A DNA stretch of 64,000 nucleotides from Hymenobacter rubripertinctus. GTDB lineage: Bacteria > Bacteroidota > Bacteroidia > Cytophagales > Hymenobacteraceae. Each line of letters begins with the position of its first letter. Within the stretch, counting starts at the first letter, position 1. Location of the stretch: assembly GCF_003583925.1 (NCBI RefSeq), contig NZ_QYCN01000004.1, positions 81,365-145,364 of the forward strand. Direction: 5' to 3'. Shown in pieces: positions 26,759 to 34,383 of the stretch. The notes under the pieces are model-generated. The model was not told where the DNA came from. It saw nothing but the letters and a program-made list of their open reading frames with translations, and made no database searches. The position numbers and the translations under genes are program-made.

Positions 26759-27751
26759 TTAGAAGCTATAGCGCGGTGTACGGACAGCTGGACGAACCGT
26801 AAGCCCCGGTTTGGGCAGGCGATAACCCAGCATGATTTCAAACGAACTGAAAGCCTTGGCGTCTTTCCCGAATGCAATTACGTCATAGGCTAATCCCAAC
26901 CTGACCGCGTTGTCTTTGGCGAAGCTGAGTCCCCCCAATACCGTGACCGCATCTTCCGAACGATAACCCAAACCACCCCAGAATCGGTCGTCGAAAGTAG
27001 CGCGCGCGCCCAGTTCGTAAGAACTGTTACGCACTGAGAATTTACCACTATCTCCAAATTTTCCCGGCAACACCATCTTCACGATGCCCGTTGACGTGAG
27101 GACAACGGAAGATGAAAGAGCAATGTTGTAACCGCCCGTCAGATAGGCGTGATTCTCAATCAAATATTGAGCCGAAGCGCCACTGGCGGCAACCTGGCTG
27201 TTGAATTTGTAAGTTGAGCGCAATAGATTATTAGCACTCAGGCCCATGTAAAACTTAGGTGCCTCATACCAGAGGCCGGCACCCATGTCCAGCTTTCTAT
27301 CTGAGCCGTTGTTCGGCACGAAGCTATCGTCCGGATCATTGGCCCGAAATCCGCCTTCGTAAATATTGTTGAATATCCCCTGCACGCCCAAGCCTAATTT
27401 GCCCTCTCCCAGACGCAGATGACGGGAGTACGACAGCTGGGCGTTTGTTGTGCTGAGCTGGGCAATTTGGTCCCGGTAAACGCTGATTCCCAAGCCCCCG
27501 GCCAACACGGGAACCGGAATAGAGACTGTAATGGAAGCCGTATTAGGCGAACCGCCGTCGTCGAAAGTAGCTTTGTAGCCGAAGTACTGCGAGCGGCCAA
27601 TTCCCGTGATTTCGCCGTAGCCCTTGATGCCCGCGTATGCTGGGTTCAGGTTCATCCCGTTGAACCCGTACTGGCTGAATTGAGGCTGCTGCTGGGCAGC
27701 GACTTTTCCGGCTAGTAAAAACAGACAGGCACAGAATAAATAGTTCTTCAT
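26759..27751 (-). CDS. porP: PorP/SprF-type outer-membrane protein
   Basis: Type IX secretion-associated outer-membrane beta-barrel. Signal peptide (MKNYLFCACLFLLAGKVAAQ) then QPQFSQYGFNGMNLNPAYAG (residues about 22-41), the signature of the PorP/SprF family. Alternating strands run to the C-terminus (PAVRTPRYSF). 330 aa, normal size. It is immediately upstream of gldK, as porP is upstream of porK in Porphyromonas gingivalis, so it is likely the cognate partner, although the 236-bp gap may contain a separate gldK promoter. Confidence 0.93.
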   Translation of the reverse strand: MKNYLFCACLFLLAGKVAAQQQPQFSQYGFNGMNLNPAYAGIKGYGEITGIGRSQYFGYKATFDDGGSPNTASITVSIPVPVLAGGLGISVYRDQIAQLSTTNAQLSYSRHLRLGEGKLGLGVQGIFNNIYEGGFRANDPDDSFVPNNGSDRKLDMGAGLWYEAPKFYMGLSANNLLRSTYKFNSQVAASGASAQYLIENHAYLTGGYNIALSSSVVLTSTGIVKMVLPGKFGDSGKFSVRNSSYELGARATFDDRFWGGLGYRSEDAVTVLGGLSFAKDNAVRLGLAYDVIAFGKDAKAFSSFEIMLGYRLPKPGLTVRPAVRTPRYSF

Positions 27752-27801
27752 AGTAATTCAGCAAGAAGCCGGGGCCTGCGGAAGGCGCAGACCAGCGTTT
27801 T

Positions 27802-27809
27802 CAAATGTA
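27802..27809 (-). promoter_or_regulatory. Candidate -7 box (TACATTTG) for porP/sprF
   Basis: On the minus strand TACATTTG fits TAnnTTTG exactly and lies about 50 nt before the ATG at 27751. A TTG occurs about 15 nt upstream of it, closer than the usual 19, so the -33 element is uncertain. Confidence 0.5.
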
Positions 27810-27845
27810 ACGAAAAAACCGCCCCAACCCATTCCCGGAATATAC

Positions 27846-27877
27846 AAAAGAAGAGCAACCGTTGCTGCTCTTCTTTT
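27846..27877 (-). terminator. Terminator after hemD
   Basis: The arms aaaagaagagc (27846-27856) and gctcttctttt (27867-27877) pair perfectly around a 10-nt loop. The T-rich end suits both strands, but hemD, whose stop is at 27895, is the gene that would use it. Confidence 0.8.
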
Positions 27878-27894
27878 CCTATAAATCAACTAGC

Positions 27895-28713
27895 TTATTT
27901 GCTGTTCTTCTTCTCTTTAACTACCTCCGCTCCGTGGTGCATCCGAATGTAGGCCTCAATGGCTCCGGTCATGGAGGGAGCATTTGGCTGCGGAGCCTCA
28001 ATGTCGAGAAACAAGCCGGCATCGAGCACCGCTTTGGCCGTAGTGGGACCAAAAGCAGCAATCCGGGTGTTGTTCTGCACGAACTCCGGGAAGTTGATGA
28101 ACAACGAGCTGATTCCGGAAGGGCTGAAAAAGGCGATACAGTCGTATTTCACGTCCGTCAGATCCGACAGGTCGCTGGCTACGGTGCGGTAAATGACTGC
28201 CTCAGTGAACTTGAACTTGTTGGCCCGCATAAACTCCGGAATGTCATCTTTGCGAATGTCGGAGCAGGGGTAAAGAAACTTCTCCCCCTTGTGCTTCTTG
28301 ATAACGTCGAAGAGGTCGGTGGCGGTGCGCTGGCCCACGAAGAGCTTGCGCTTGCGCAGCACAATGTATTTTTGGAGGTAGTTGGCCGTTTGCTCCGAAA
28401 TACAGAAATACTTCATTTCGGCCGGCATTTCTACCTTCGACTCCTGGCAAATGCGGAAGAAATGGTCGACGGCATTGCGACTGGTGAAGATGATGGCCGT
28501 ATGCTCCAGAATATTGACCTTCTCCTTTCGAAAGTCCTTGTAGGCAACCGGCTGCACTTCAATGAACTCGCGGAAATCTACTTTGATACCATACTTTTCC
28601 GCGATGGAAAAATACGGGGAGACGTCACTGGTCGGCTTAGGCTGGCTGACCAGAATGGTGGCAATTCGCTGGGCGTGACGGCCTGTCCCCGGTTGGTCTT
28701 TGTTCTCGGCCAT
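27895..28713 (-). CDS. hemD: Uroporphyrinogen-III synthase
   Basis: Cyclises hydroxymethylbilane to uroporphyrinogen III in haem biosynthesis. 272 aa with the diffuse but recognisable HemD pattern: IATILVSQPKP at the start, HTAIIFTSRNAVDHFFRI (about residue 71), FCISEQTANYLQKY, and the C-terminal DCIAFFSPSGISSLF and RIAAFGPTTAKAV. The ending is Lys-rich. The DUF4271 gene upstream on the same strand is a recurring neighbour of hemD in Bacteroidota, so they may share a transcript despite a gap of about 75 bp. Confidence 0.9.
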   Translation of the reverse strand: MAENKDQPGTGRHAQRIATILVSQPKPTSDVSPYFSIAEKYGIKVDFREFIEVQPVAYKDFRKEKVNILEHTAIIFTSRNAVDHFFRICQESKVEMPAEMKYFCISEQTANYLQKYIVLRKRKLFVGQRTATDLFDVIKKHKGEKFLYPCSDIRKDDIPEFMRANKFKFTEAVIYRTVASDLSDLTDVKYDCIAFFSPSGISSLFINFPEFVQNNTRIAAFGPTTAKAVLDAGLFLDIEAPQPNAPSMTGAIEAYIRMHHGAEVVKEKKNSK

Positions 28714-28789
28714 AGGGTAGAAAAGGTAAAGCTAAAGCAATAAGGAGCCGTTACGAGCAGTGGTAGGTGGGAGCCGCCAGCGCAAGTGG

Positions 28790-29971
28790 TCAGAAGGTAA
28801 AAACAATCAGTTTGAGCAGAATGACCAGCGGAATCACTTCTGTGGCGCAAAGGTACGAAAACAAATGCAAATTCAGTAGGGACGTTTTATGATGTAACGT
28901 GCGGCCGACCCGCCAGACCGTACCAATCAACAGCAAGGAAACCACCCCGTTGGAAACCCAGAGCACCGTTTCAGGCAAACGCTGATTCAGGCCCAGGTAC
29001 AGCAGCATTACGACGGGCAAAAACAGGCCCATGAACAAGATGGTGCGAATGAATTCCCGGTACTGAAGCGTGACCAGTTCGGTTACGTCGAAGATGTAGC
29101 CCATCAGCTCCAGGAACAGGTACTTGCCCAGTACGAATCCCGCTACCAGTGCAGTATACACAAGCACTTTCACCACAATGGCCGACTCAGCTACATCGAA
29201 GAGCCGCCGCAGAATCACGATGCTCTGGATATTGGTATGGATGGCTACCAGTAGCAGCGCAAACGAAAGGGCGAAAAGCAGGACTAGTGCTAAGTTCAGC
29301 CAGGTTAAGGTGGGCTTGATCAGAAAGTCCTGTTCGGCGCTGGCCTTGCCCCACAAGCCATCGAGCTGGTAAATGCGGGTGAACCCGGGCTGGTAGGTGG
29401 CCCGCAACCCTCCGTAACACAACCCTAGCAGCAGCAGAAAGCAGACGAAGACATTCTGACCTTGGTGGCCGCGGGGGCGCGGCTGGGCCAGCAACGGGGC
29501 CGGATTGGCAGTTCCTTCGGTCCTTCGGGCCACTACCGGCTGCGCATTCGTGAAGGACGCCAGGTTCGGAATAGCCTCGGGATGCCACACGCACAGCAGG
29601 TGCGGGCCAGCCGCACTGCCAGCCGGCAGCAGGGCAGCCAGGTCCACGGTGTAGGAATCCGGGGTGCTGGTGGTGAAGACGAGGCGATTATCGAGAAAGA
29701 GACTGAGTTTCTCGCGGGCTGTGAAGCTGATGAGCAGCGGCTTGCCGGGCCGGATGGACAGCCATTGGTAGTAGGCGTGCGCGGGGGCGTGATAATCTGG
29801 CAAGTAAAGCACAAGGCGGTTGCGCGCCTCATCGTGAATCAGCCAGTCAGTGGTGAGGCCGGCCCGGGGTGCGGGCGGCAGGGGGCGGTATTCGGCAGCA
29901 CACGCGGCCCCGCAAGCCAGCCAAACCAGCCCAAGCCAGACGATACCGAGAAAAAACTGCCGCAAACGCAC
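28790..29971 (-). CDS. DUF4271 membrane protein
   Basis: A 393-aa membrane protein: signal-peptide-like start (FFLGIVWLGLVWLACGAACA), an extracytoplasmic beta-type part (residues ~25-170), then about seven membrane helices, including LALVLLFALSFALLLVAI and IVVKVLVYTALVAGFVLGKY. The C-terminal helices and the position next to hemD match the DUF4271 family of Bacteroidota. Function unknown. The start is a GTG at 29971; no ATG is available at this end. The wecA-like gene ends 15 bp upstream. Confidence 0.8.
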   Translation of the reverse strand: MRLRQFFLGIVWLGLVWLACGAACAAEYRPLPPAPRAGLTTDWLIHDEARNRLVLYLPDYHAPAHAYYQWLSIRPGKPLLISFTAREKLSLFLDNRLVFTTSTPDSYTVDLAALLPAGSAAGPHLLCVWHPEAIPNLASFTNAQPVVARRTEGTANPAPLLAQPRPRGHQGQNVFVCFLLLLGLCYGGLRATYQPGFTRIYQLDGLWGKASAEQDFLIKPTLTWLNLALVLLFALSFALLLVAIHTNIQSIVILRRLFDVAESAIVVKVLVYTALVAGFVLGKYLFLELMGYIFDVTELVTLQYREFIRTILFMGLFLPVVMLLYLGLNQRLPETVLWVSNGVVSLLLIGTVWRVGRTLHHKTSLLNLHLFSYLCATEVIPLVILLKLIVFTF

Positions 29972-29985
29972 CCGATCAGAGTTGA

Positions 29986-31053
29986 TTAGGAGGCCACGCG
30001 CTGCCGCTCGGCCCGACTATGATAAACCCCCAGAAAGACGCTCAGCAGCAAGGACAGCACCACCAGCATCACGATGAGCATGATGTTGCCGAGGTAGGCA
30101 AAGTTGATGACCAGCAGAATAACCACTACGTTCAGCAAACCCAGCAGAATGACGGTACTGATTTGCTGGAAACCCATGGCCAGAATGCGGTGATGCACGT
30201 GGTTTTTATCGGGAGAAAACGGCGAGCGGCCGGCCATCATACGCACGATGAATACGCGGAGCGTATCGAACAAGGGCACGAACAGGATGCCCACGGCCAC
30301 CGATGGCGCGGCTGAAGCGAAGGGCTGACCTACCTTCAGTCCCATTTCGATGAACTGAATCGTGAGAATGGAGACGATAAACCCGCACACCAGCGAGCCG
30401 GTATCGCCCATGAAAATACTGGCTTTGTGGAAGTTGTAGCGCAAAAACCCCAGAATACCACCTACTACGCACACCGAGACGAAAGCGTAGTTCTGAAAAT
30501 CGGGGCCACCATACTGGTAGAAATAGTAGCCGTAGGTGCTCACGATGATGAGCACGATGGAGCCGGCCAACCCGTCTAAGCCGTCAATCAGGTTGATGGC
30601 GTTGGTGATGCCCACAATGGCGAAGAAGGTAAACGCGTAGCTGACGCCAACGGGCAACTCCTCAATCCCTAGAATACCCTGGAAACTCGTAATCCGCACG
30701 TCGGCCATAATCATGACGACGCCCGTGGCCAGTAGCTGGCCCACGAATTTTTTGGCTACCGAAATACTCACCAGATCATCTTTCAGACCTACGAAAAACA
30801 GCACGATGCATCCGGCCAGCAACTGCTGCACCCCGTTGTTGAGGGGCGCAAAAATGGTGAGGGCCGACATGAAGCCCGCGAATACCGCAACGCCACCCAG
30901 GCGGGGCGTCAGCGACTCATGCACGGTCCGCACGTTGGGCGTGTCGAGCATGTTTTTCAGGTGGGCGATGTAGATGATGGACGGCACGGCGAACAACGCC
31001 ACCAGAAACGCCCAAAGGGAGGACAGACCCAACTGAATTCCGAGTGCATTCAT
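29986..31053 (-). CDS. WecA/TagO/MraY-family undecaprenyl-phosphate sugar-1-phosphate transferase
   Basis: Integral membrane enzyme that moves a sugar-1-phosphate (probably GlcNAc-1-P) from a UDP-sugar to undecaprenyl phosphate, starting a surface polysaccharide. 355 aa with about ten membrane helices. Motifs: RTVHESLTPRLGGVAVF, FVGLKDDLVSIS (Mg-binding Asp pair), GITNAINLIDGLDGLAG, FMGDTGSLVCGF and the C-terminal loop SPDKNHVHHRILAMG. The HxHHR loop points to the WecA/TagO branch rather than MraY. A likely promoter lies 56 nt upstream. Confidence 0.92.
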   Translation of the reverse strand: MNALGIQLGLSSLWAFLVALFAVPSIIYIAHLKNMLDTPNVRTVHESLTPRLGGVAVFAGFMSALTIFAPLNNGVQQLLAGCIVLFFVGLKDDLVSISVAKKFVGQLLATGVVMIMADVRITSFQGILGIEELPVGVSYAFTFFAIVGITNAINLIDGLDGLAGSIVLIIVSTYGYYFYQYGGPDFQNYAFVSVCVVGGILGFLRYNFHKASIFMGDTGSLVCGFIVSILTIQFIEMGLKVGQPFASAAPSVAVGILFVPLFDTLRVFIVRMMAGRSPFSPDKNHVHHRILAMGFQQISTVILLGLLNVVVILLVINFAYLGNIMLIVMLVVLSLLLSVFLGVYHSRAERQRVAS

Positions 31054-31108
31054 TGCGGTTCGGCTCTGGTAAGAAGCGCGTCCCGACCTGAGACGCGCAA
31101 TGGAAAGA

Positions 31109-31116
31109 CAAAGATA
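31109..31116 (-). promoter_or_regulatory. Candidate -7 box (TATCTTTG) for the WecA/TagO-like gene
   Basis: TATCTTTG on the minus strand fits TAnnTTTG and lies 56 nt before the ATG at 31053. It overlaps the tail region of the preceding gene, so the WecA-like gene may have its own promoter. No clear -33 box. Confidence 0.4.
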
Positions 31117-31119
31117 CGG

Positions 31120-31539
31120 TTAGCCATGCAGTACGCCGGGCTGCTGATCGAGCAGCGCAATGGGCGTAAGCTTATCGGTGGCAATGGAGCCGGGCTCAAA
31201 GACGAACTTCTTATCGAAGACTTGGCTTCCGATGTAGTAGCTCACCCAGTACTGGTTGTAGAGGTGGAACAGGGCCGGGTCGAGGGGCTCAACGGCAGCC
31301 ACGGCCTGGGGAGGCACCTCGGGCAGCACGTGGCGCAGGGTGGAGGTGCGGATGGTTTCGCCCTCGGGGCCAGGACCATAACCGTTGGAGCTGATGATGA
31401 CGTTTTGCAGCACCTCCTCGTTCATGTTGAGCAGATATACCTGCCAACCCGGCTGCTCACCAGCTACCGGCACCATCGAATCGGGTACTACGGCAATAGA
31501 AACCCCTTCTACGGGGCGGAACGTAATGTCTTTTTTCAT
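31120..31539 (-). CDS. Conserved hypothetical protein translationally coupled to lipB
   Basis: 139 aa, soluble, with no signal peptide. Contains mixed strands such as GWQVYLLNMNEEVLQNVIISSNGYG and a C-terminal half with aromatic and hydrophobic segments (LYNQYWVSYYIGSQVFDKKF). The ATG overlaps the lipB stop (ATGA at 31536-31539), so the two are translationally coupled. I do not recognise a characterised family; its fixed place after lipB suggests a small accessory protein, but no function can be named. Confidence 0.7.
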   Translation of the reverse strand: MKKDITFRPVEGVSIAVVPDSMVPVAGEQPGWQVYLLNMNEEVLQNVIISSNGYGPGPEGETIRTSTLRHVLPEVPPQAVAAVEPLDPALFHLYNQYWVSYYIGSQVFDKKFVFEPGSIATDKLTPIALLDQQPGVLHG

Positions 31540-32342
31540 GAGGCAGATTCATTGACCAGCCCGGCTCCGAACAAGCGGGCCAGGTGTGGAACCAGGCGGT
31601 CCTGGACTTCGGCTACCGACACCGCCCGCCCCAGTTCCTGTTGCAGGGAGGTGACGGCCTTATCGGTGATGCCGCAGGGCACAATGTGGCCGAAATAGGC
31701 CAAGTCGGTGTTGATGTTGAGGGCGAAACCGTGCATAGTCACCCAGCGGCTGCACTTCACTCCCAGGGCACAGATTTTCCGCGGGTTGGGGTCGCCGTCT
31801 TCAAAATCGAGCCAAACTCCGGTGAGCCCGGCAATGCGGCCGGCTCTTACGTCGTAATCCGCCAGAGTATGGATGACCGCTTCTTCCAGCAGGCGCAGGT
31901 ACTGGTGAATGTCGGTAAAAAAATTATCGAGGTCGAAAATAGGGTAGCCCACCAACTGACCCGGGCCGTGGTAGGTAATGTCGCCGCCGCGGTTGATGCG
32001 GTGAAAAGTGGCTCCGTGACCGGCCAACTCGGCTTCGGTCAGCAGCAGGTGTTCCGGCTTACCACTCTTGCCCAGCGTGTACACGTGCGGATGCTGGCAC
32101 AGCAACAAGTAATTGGGAGTTGCGCTTACCGGCGCGCCGGCCTCCTGGGCCTGCCGGTTACGGGTTTTGACAGCCAGCGTCTGGGCCAATAGCTGCTCCT
32201 GCAAATCCCAGGCTTGCTGATACGCTACCAGTCCCAGCCGCCGGACTACTACCTCCCGGTTCTGGCTGGCCGGGACAGCGGCCGGACCTGGCGGACGGGA
32301 ATCCGTTGGTACAGGGCTTACGCAGGCAGAATACTGGGTCAT
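31536..32342 (-). CDS. lipB: Lipoyl (octanoyl) transferase LipB
   Basis: Transfers octanoate from acyl carrier protein to the lipoyl domains of 2-oxoacid dehydrogenases and GcvH. Motifs: the core NRGGDITYHGPGQLVGYPIFDL, split here as GGDITYHGPGQ (near residue 120), and KICALGVKCSRWVTMHG followed by FALNINTDL. The reactive Cys of E. coli LipB just before the S/T-x-H-G motif is Val here; a Cys lies four residues earlier, as in the mitochondrial LIPT2 type. The ATG at 32342 is chosen (268 aa); the open frame upstream to 32423 is less plausible. A further Cys occurs in HIVPCGI. Confidence 0.93.
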   Translation of the reverse strand: MTQYSACVSPVPTDSRPPGPAAVPASQNREVVVRRLGLVAYQQAWDLQEQLLAQTLAVKTRNRQAQEAGAPVSATPNYLLLCQHPHVYTLGKSGKPEHLLLTEAELAGHGATFHRINRGGDITYHGPGQLVGYPIFDLDNFFTDIHQYLRLLEEAVIHTLADYDVRAGRIAGLTGVWLDFEDGDPNPRKICALGVKCSRWVTMHGFALNINTDLAYFGHIVPCGITDKAVTSLQQELGRAVSVAEVQDRLVPHLARLFGAGLVNESAS

Positions 32343-32531
32343 GGGCAAGGCTGATTTAGCTGAAACGGCACACCAGGAGCTATTGCTTCGGGCTGTTTTG
32401 CCGGCCAAAGGCGACACTAGCATTCAGCAATTTAGCCATTTCGGGCGGACCATATCACGCTTTGCGCTCCGTTTCAGGCCGCCGCCGGCCCGGAAACCCG
32501 ACATCGGGAAGCCGGTGGCGCGTAAAACGCC

Positions 32532-32539
32532 CAAAGGTA
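32532..32539 (-). promoter_or_regulatory. Possible -7 box (TACCTTTG) for lipB
   Basis: TACCTTTG on the minus strand fits TAnnTTTG but lies about 190 nt before the chosen lipB ATG and lacks a well-placed TTTG upstream. If it is used, the leader is long or the start is the upstream ATG at 32423. Confidence 0.3.
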
Positions 32540-32634
32540 CTAGATTTCGCTCCAATCTGGTCCTGCCACTGGCGCTCAATCGTGCGCCGAAGCTTGGCGG
32601 GTACCTTCCCGCTCACCCTCTTCCTGCCTCGCCC

Positions 32635-32997
32635 ATGTCGTCCTCATCTGCCCACCAGCTCGGCCGCGCGGGCGAAGCCGCAGCCCTGGAGTACCTGCTG
32701 GCCCGCGGCTATGAACTGCTGCACCGCAACTACCGCTACCGCCGGGCCGAGGTAGACCTGATTATGCAGCTGGGTCCGGCCTTGCTGGTATTCGTGGAGG
32801 TGAAAGCACGTTCCTCGGCGCACTACGGCTACCCCGAGGAGTTCGTGACCGAGCGCAAGCGCCAGTTGCTGCGCCTCGCCGCCGAGCACTTGCAGGAAAC
32901 CCTGAACTGGACCGGCGACATCCGCTTCGACATCCTGGCCCTGACCGCCACCGCCACCGGCCTGCGCGTGGAGCATTTCGAGGACGCTTTTTTTTGA
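32635..32997 (+). CDS. YraN family (UPF0102) putative endonuclease
   Basis: 120 aa. Small protein of the restriction-endonuclease-like fold with the family signature: GRAGEAAALEYLLARGYELL (residues about 9-28), then RRAEVDLIMQLGPALLVFVEVKAR (core D...ExK at about 41-60), then TERKRQLLRLAAEHL. Catalytic Asp, Glu and Lys are present. The ATG at 32635 is chosen; the frame is open about 100 codons further upstream without features. The family's cellular role is unsettled. Divergent from lipB, convergent with the next gene. Confidence 0.88.
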   Translation: MSSSSAHQLGRAGEAAALEYLLARGYELLHRNYRYRRAEVDLIMQLGPALLVFVEVKARSSAHYGYPEEFVTERKRQLLRLAAEHLQETLNWTGDIRFDILALTATATGLRVEHFEDAFF

Positions 32998-33066
32998 GCA
33001 CATGAGCCGGACAGCTGTGATGCGCGACCGGTCTTTCTGCACGTAGTGCGAAACGCAGTGTAAGCA

Positions 33067-33098
33067 CGAAGCCCCTGACGCGCGCATCAGGGGCTTCG
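33067..33098. terminator. Bidirectional hairpin terminator
   Basis: The arms 33067-33078 and 33087-33098 pair over 12 bp (cgaagcccctga with tcaggggcttcg). It sits between the convergent ends of the YraN gene and the MORN-repeat lipoprotein gene. Confidence 0.8.
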
Positions 33099-33159
33099 GA
33101 ATGATAACTGCCCTGAATTTACACGAAAGCAGACCGCACGCATCCATTCAGGCATTTAC

Positions 33160-34116
33160 TCACTGAGAGCCGGGGCGGCTCTTGTCGGGCTGGCCGCGGT
33201 TGTCGAGCTTGTCTTTCTCGTAGATGAGCACGCCGTTGCGGTTGTACTCTTTCACCAGCACGGGCTCCTTCAGCTCGGGGTCGAAGCCCGACTCGCCGTA
33301 CTGGTACACGTAATGGCGGCGGTCCTTGGTGCTGCGGAAGCCCCAGTAGTTCACCCATTCCCCTACCCGCTTGCCATTCTCGAACTGGCCTTCCCACTCG
33401 CGCTTGCCATTCTCCAGGTAGCGGGCGTAGTCGCCTTCCAGCTCGCCATTGAGGTAAGGTACTATTTCCTTTACCTGCTTGCGGGAAGCGTCGTAGTACG
33501 TGATGTTGGCATCACGCGGAAAGCCCAGGTCGTAGTGAATCTTGGAAATCAGCACGTTGTCGCCCGTAAACCGCTCCCAGCGCAGGTGGCGGGTACCGAG
33601 GGAAAAGTAGCCGGTTTCAATCACTTTGCCGCCCTGCATTTTCTTGTACGGGCCATGCAGCACCTTGTCAGCGGCGGGGTCGAGTTCGGCGCTAGCCTTG
33701 AATATTTTGCGCTTCCGGGGGTTGAAGTAGTAGCGGGCGGGCGCAAAAGGATTGGGCTGCTGGAAATTTTTGAGGTAGTAAAACACCTCAATTACCTGTC
33801 GCTTACCCTTGGGTCCCGATTTGGTATAGCCCTTTTTAATTGGCTCCCCCAGGAAAACGTTCTTCTTTTTCTTGGGCTTGCGCTGGGCAGCTTTCTCCTT
33901 GGCTTTGGCCGCGCGCTCCTGCTCCTTGGTCATCGTCACGCGCTTGGCCACCAACGACGGCGTGCCGGTAGTATCCGACGTGGTTATGAGCGTATCGGCC
34001 CCGGCCGTCAGCAGGCCCGGCGGCTCGGGGCGGCTGTTGAAGGAAACCGTTTTGGGGGAGCAGGCCCCCGCCAGCAGCAATACCACCGGCAGGACATACA
34101 AACGAAACAGACGCAT
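33160..34116 (-). CDS. MORN-repeat (YwqK-like) lipoprotein
   Basis: 318 aa with a lipoprotein signal peptide (VLLLAGACS, Cys about residue 19). The mature part begins with a Lys-rich region and then carries antitoxin-YwqK/MORN variant repeats, for example LNGELEGDYARYLENGKREW and GQFENGKRVGEWVNYW (about residues 235-270). Such repeats are seen in many Bacteroidota surface or envelope proteins often misnamed antitoxins. The ATG at 34116 begins the signal peptide; the 55 codons upstream are rejected. No partner toxin gene is nearby. Confidence 0.8.
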   Translation of the reverse strand: MRLFRLYVLPVVLLLAGACSPKTVSFNSRPEPPGLLTAGADTLITTSDTTGTPSLVAKRVTMTKEQERAAKAKEKAAQRKPKKKKNVFLGEPIKKGYTKSGPKGKRQVIEVFYYLKNFQQPNPFAPARYYFNPRKRKIFKASAELDPAADKVLHGPYKKMQGGKVIETGYFSLGTRHLRWERFTGDNVLISKIHYDLGFPRDANITYYDASRKQVKEIVPYLNGELEGDYARYLENGKREWEGQFENGKRVGEWVNYWGFRSTKDRRHYVYQYGESGFDPELKEPVLVKEYNRNGVLIYEKDKLDNRGQPDKSRPGSQ

Positions 34117-34317
34117 TATGGAGACAGACAGAGATTCGGAGCAACTAACGTAAAGATAAAGGGATTTAGTACCCGACCGACCGATAAACCTAACCGAAGT
34201 TGCGCCCGGGTACCAGGCAACCGCCGCTGTCAGGGGTACCCGCGCCGCATGCACCAGCGGCATTGGCCCACTGCCCGGCACTACCCCCTATCTTACGGCT
34301 CGCCAGTCAGGGCCAAA

Positions 34318-34353
34318 ACAAAACCCCGACGACCAGAGCCGCCAGGGTTTTGT
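34318..34353 (-). terminator. Terminator of htpG
   Basis: Arms acaaaaccc (34318-34326) and gggttttgt (34345-34353), with a further pairing centre, lie about 30 nt after the htpG stop and are followed on the minus strand by a T-rich run (ttttgg). Confidence 0.65.
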
Positions 34354-34383
34354 ACTCCTTAAAACTTTATAGACTTTCTAACG

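Noticed and set aside
33160..34116. Antitoxin of a toxin-antitoxin system
   Set aside because: The YwqK-like repeats are often labelled so, but this is a lipoprotein with no toxin gene beside it.
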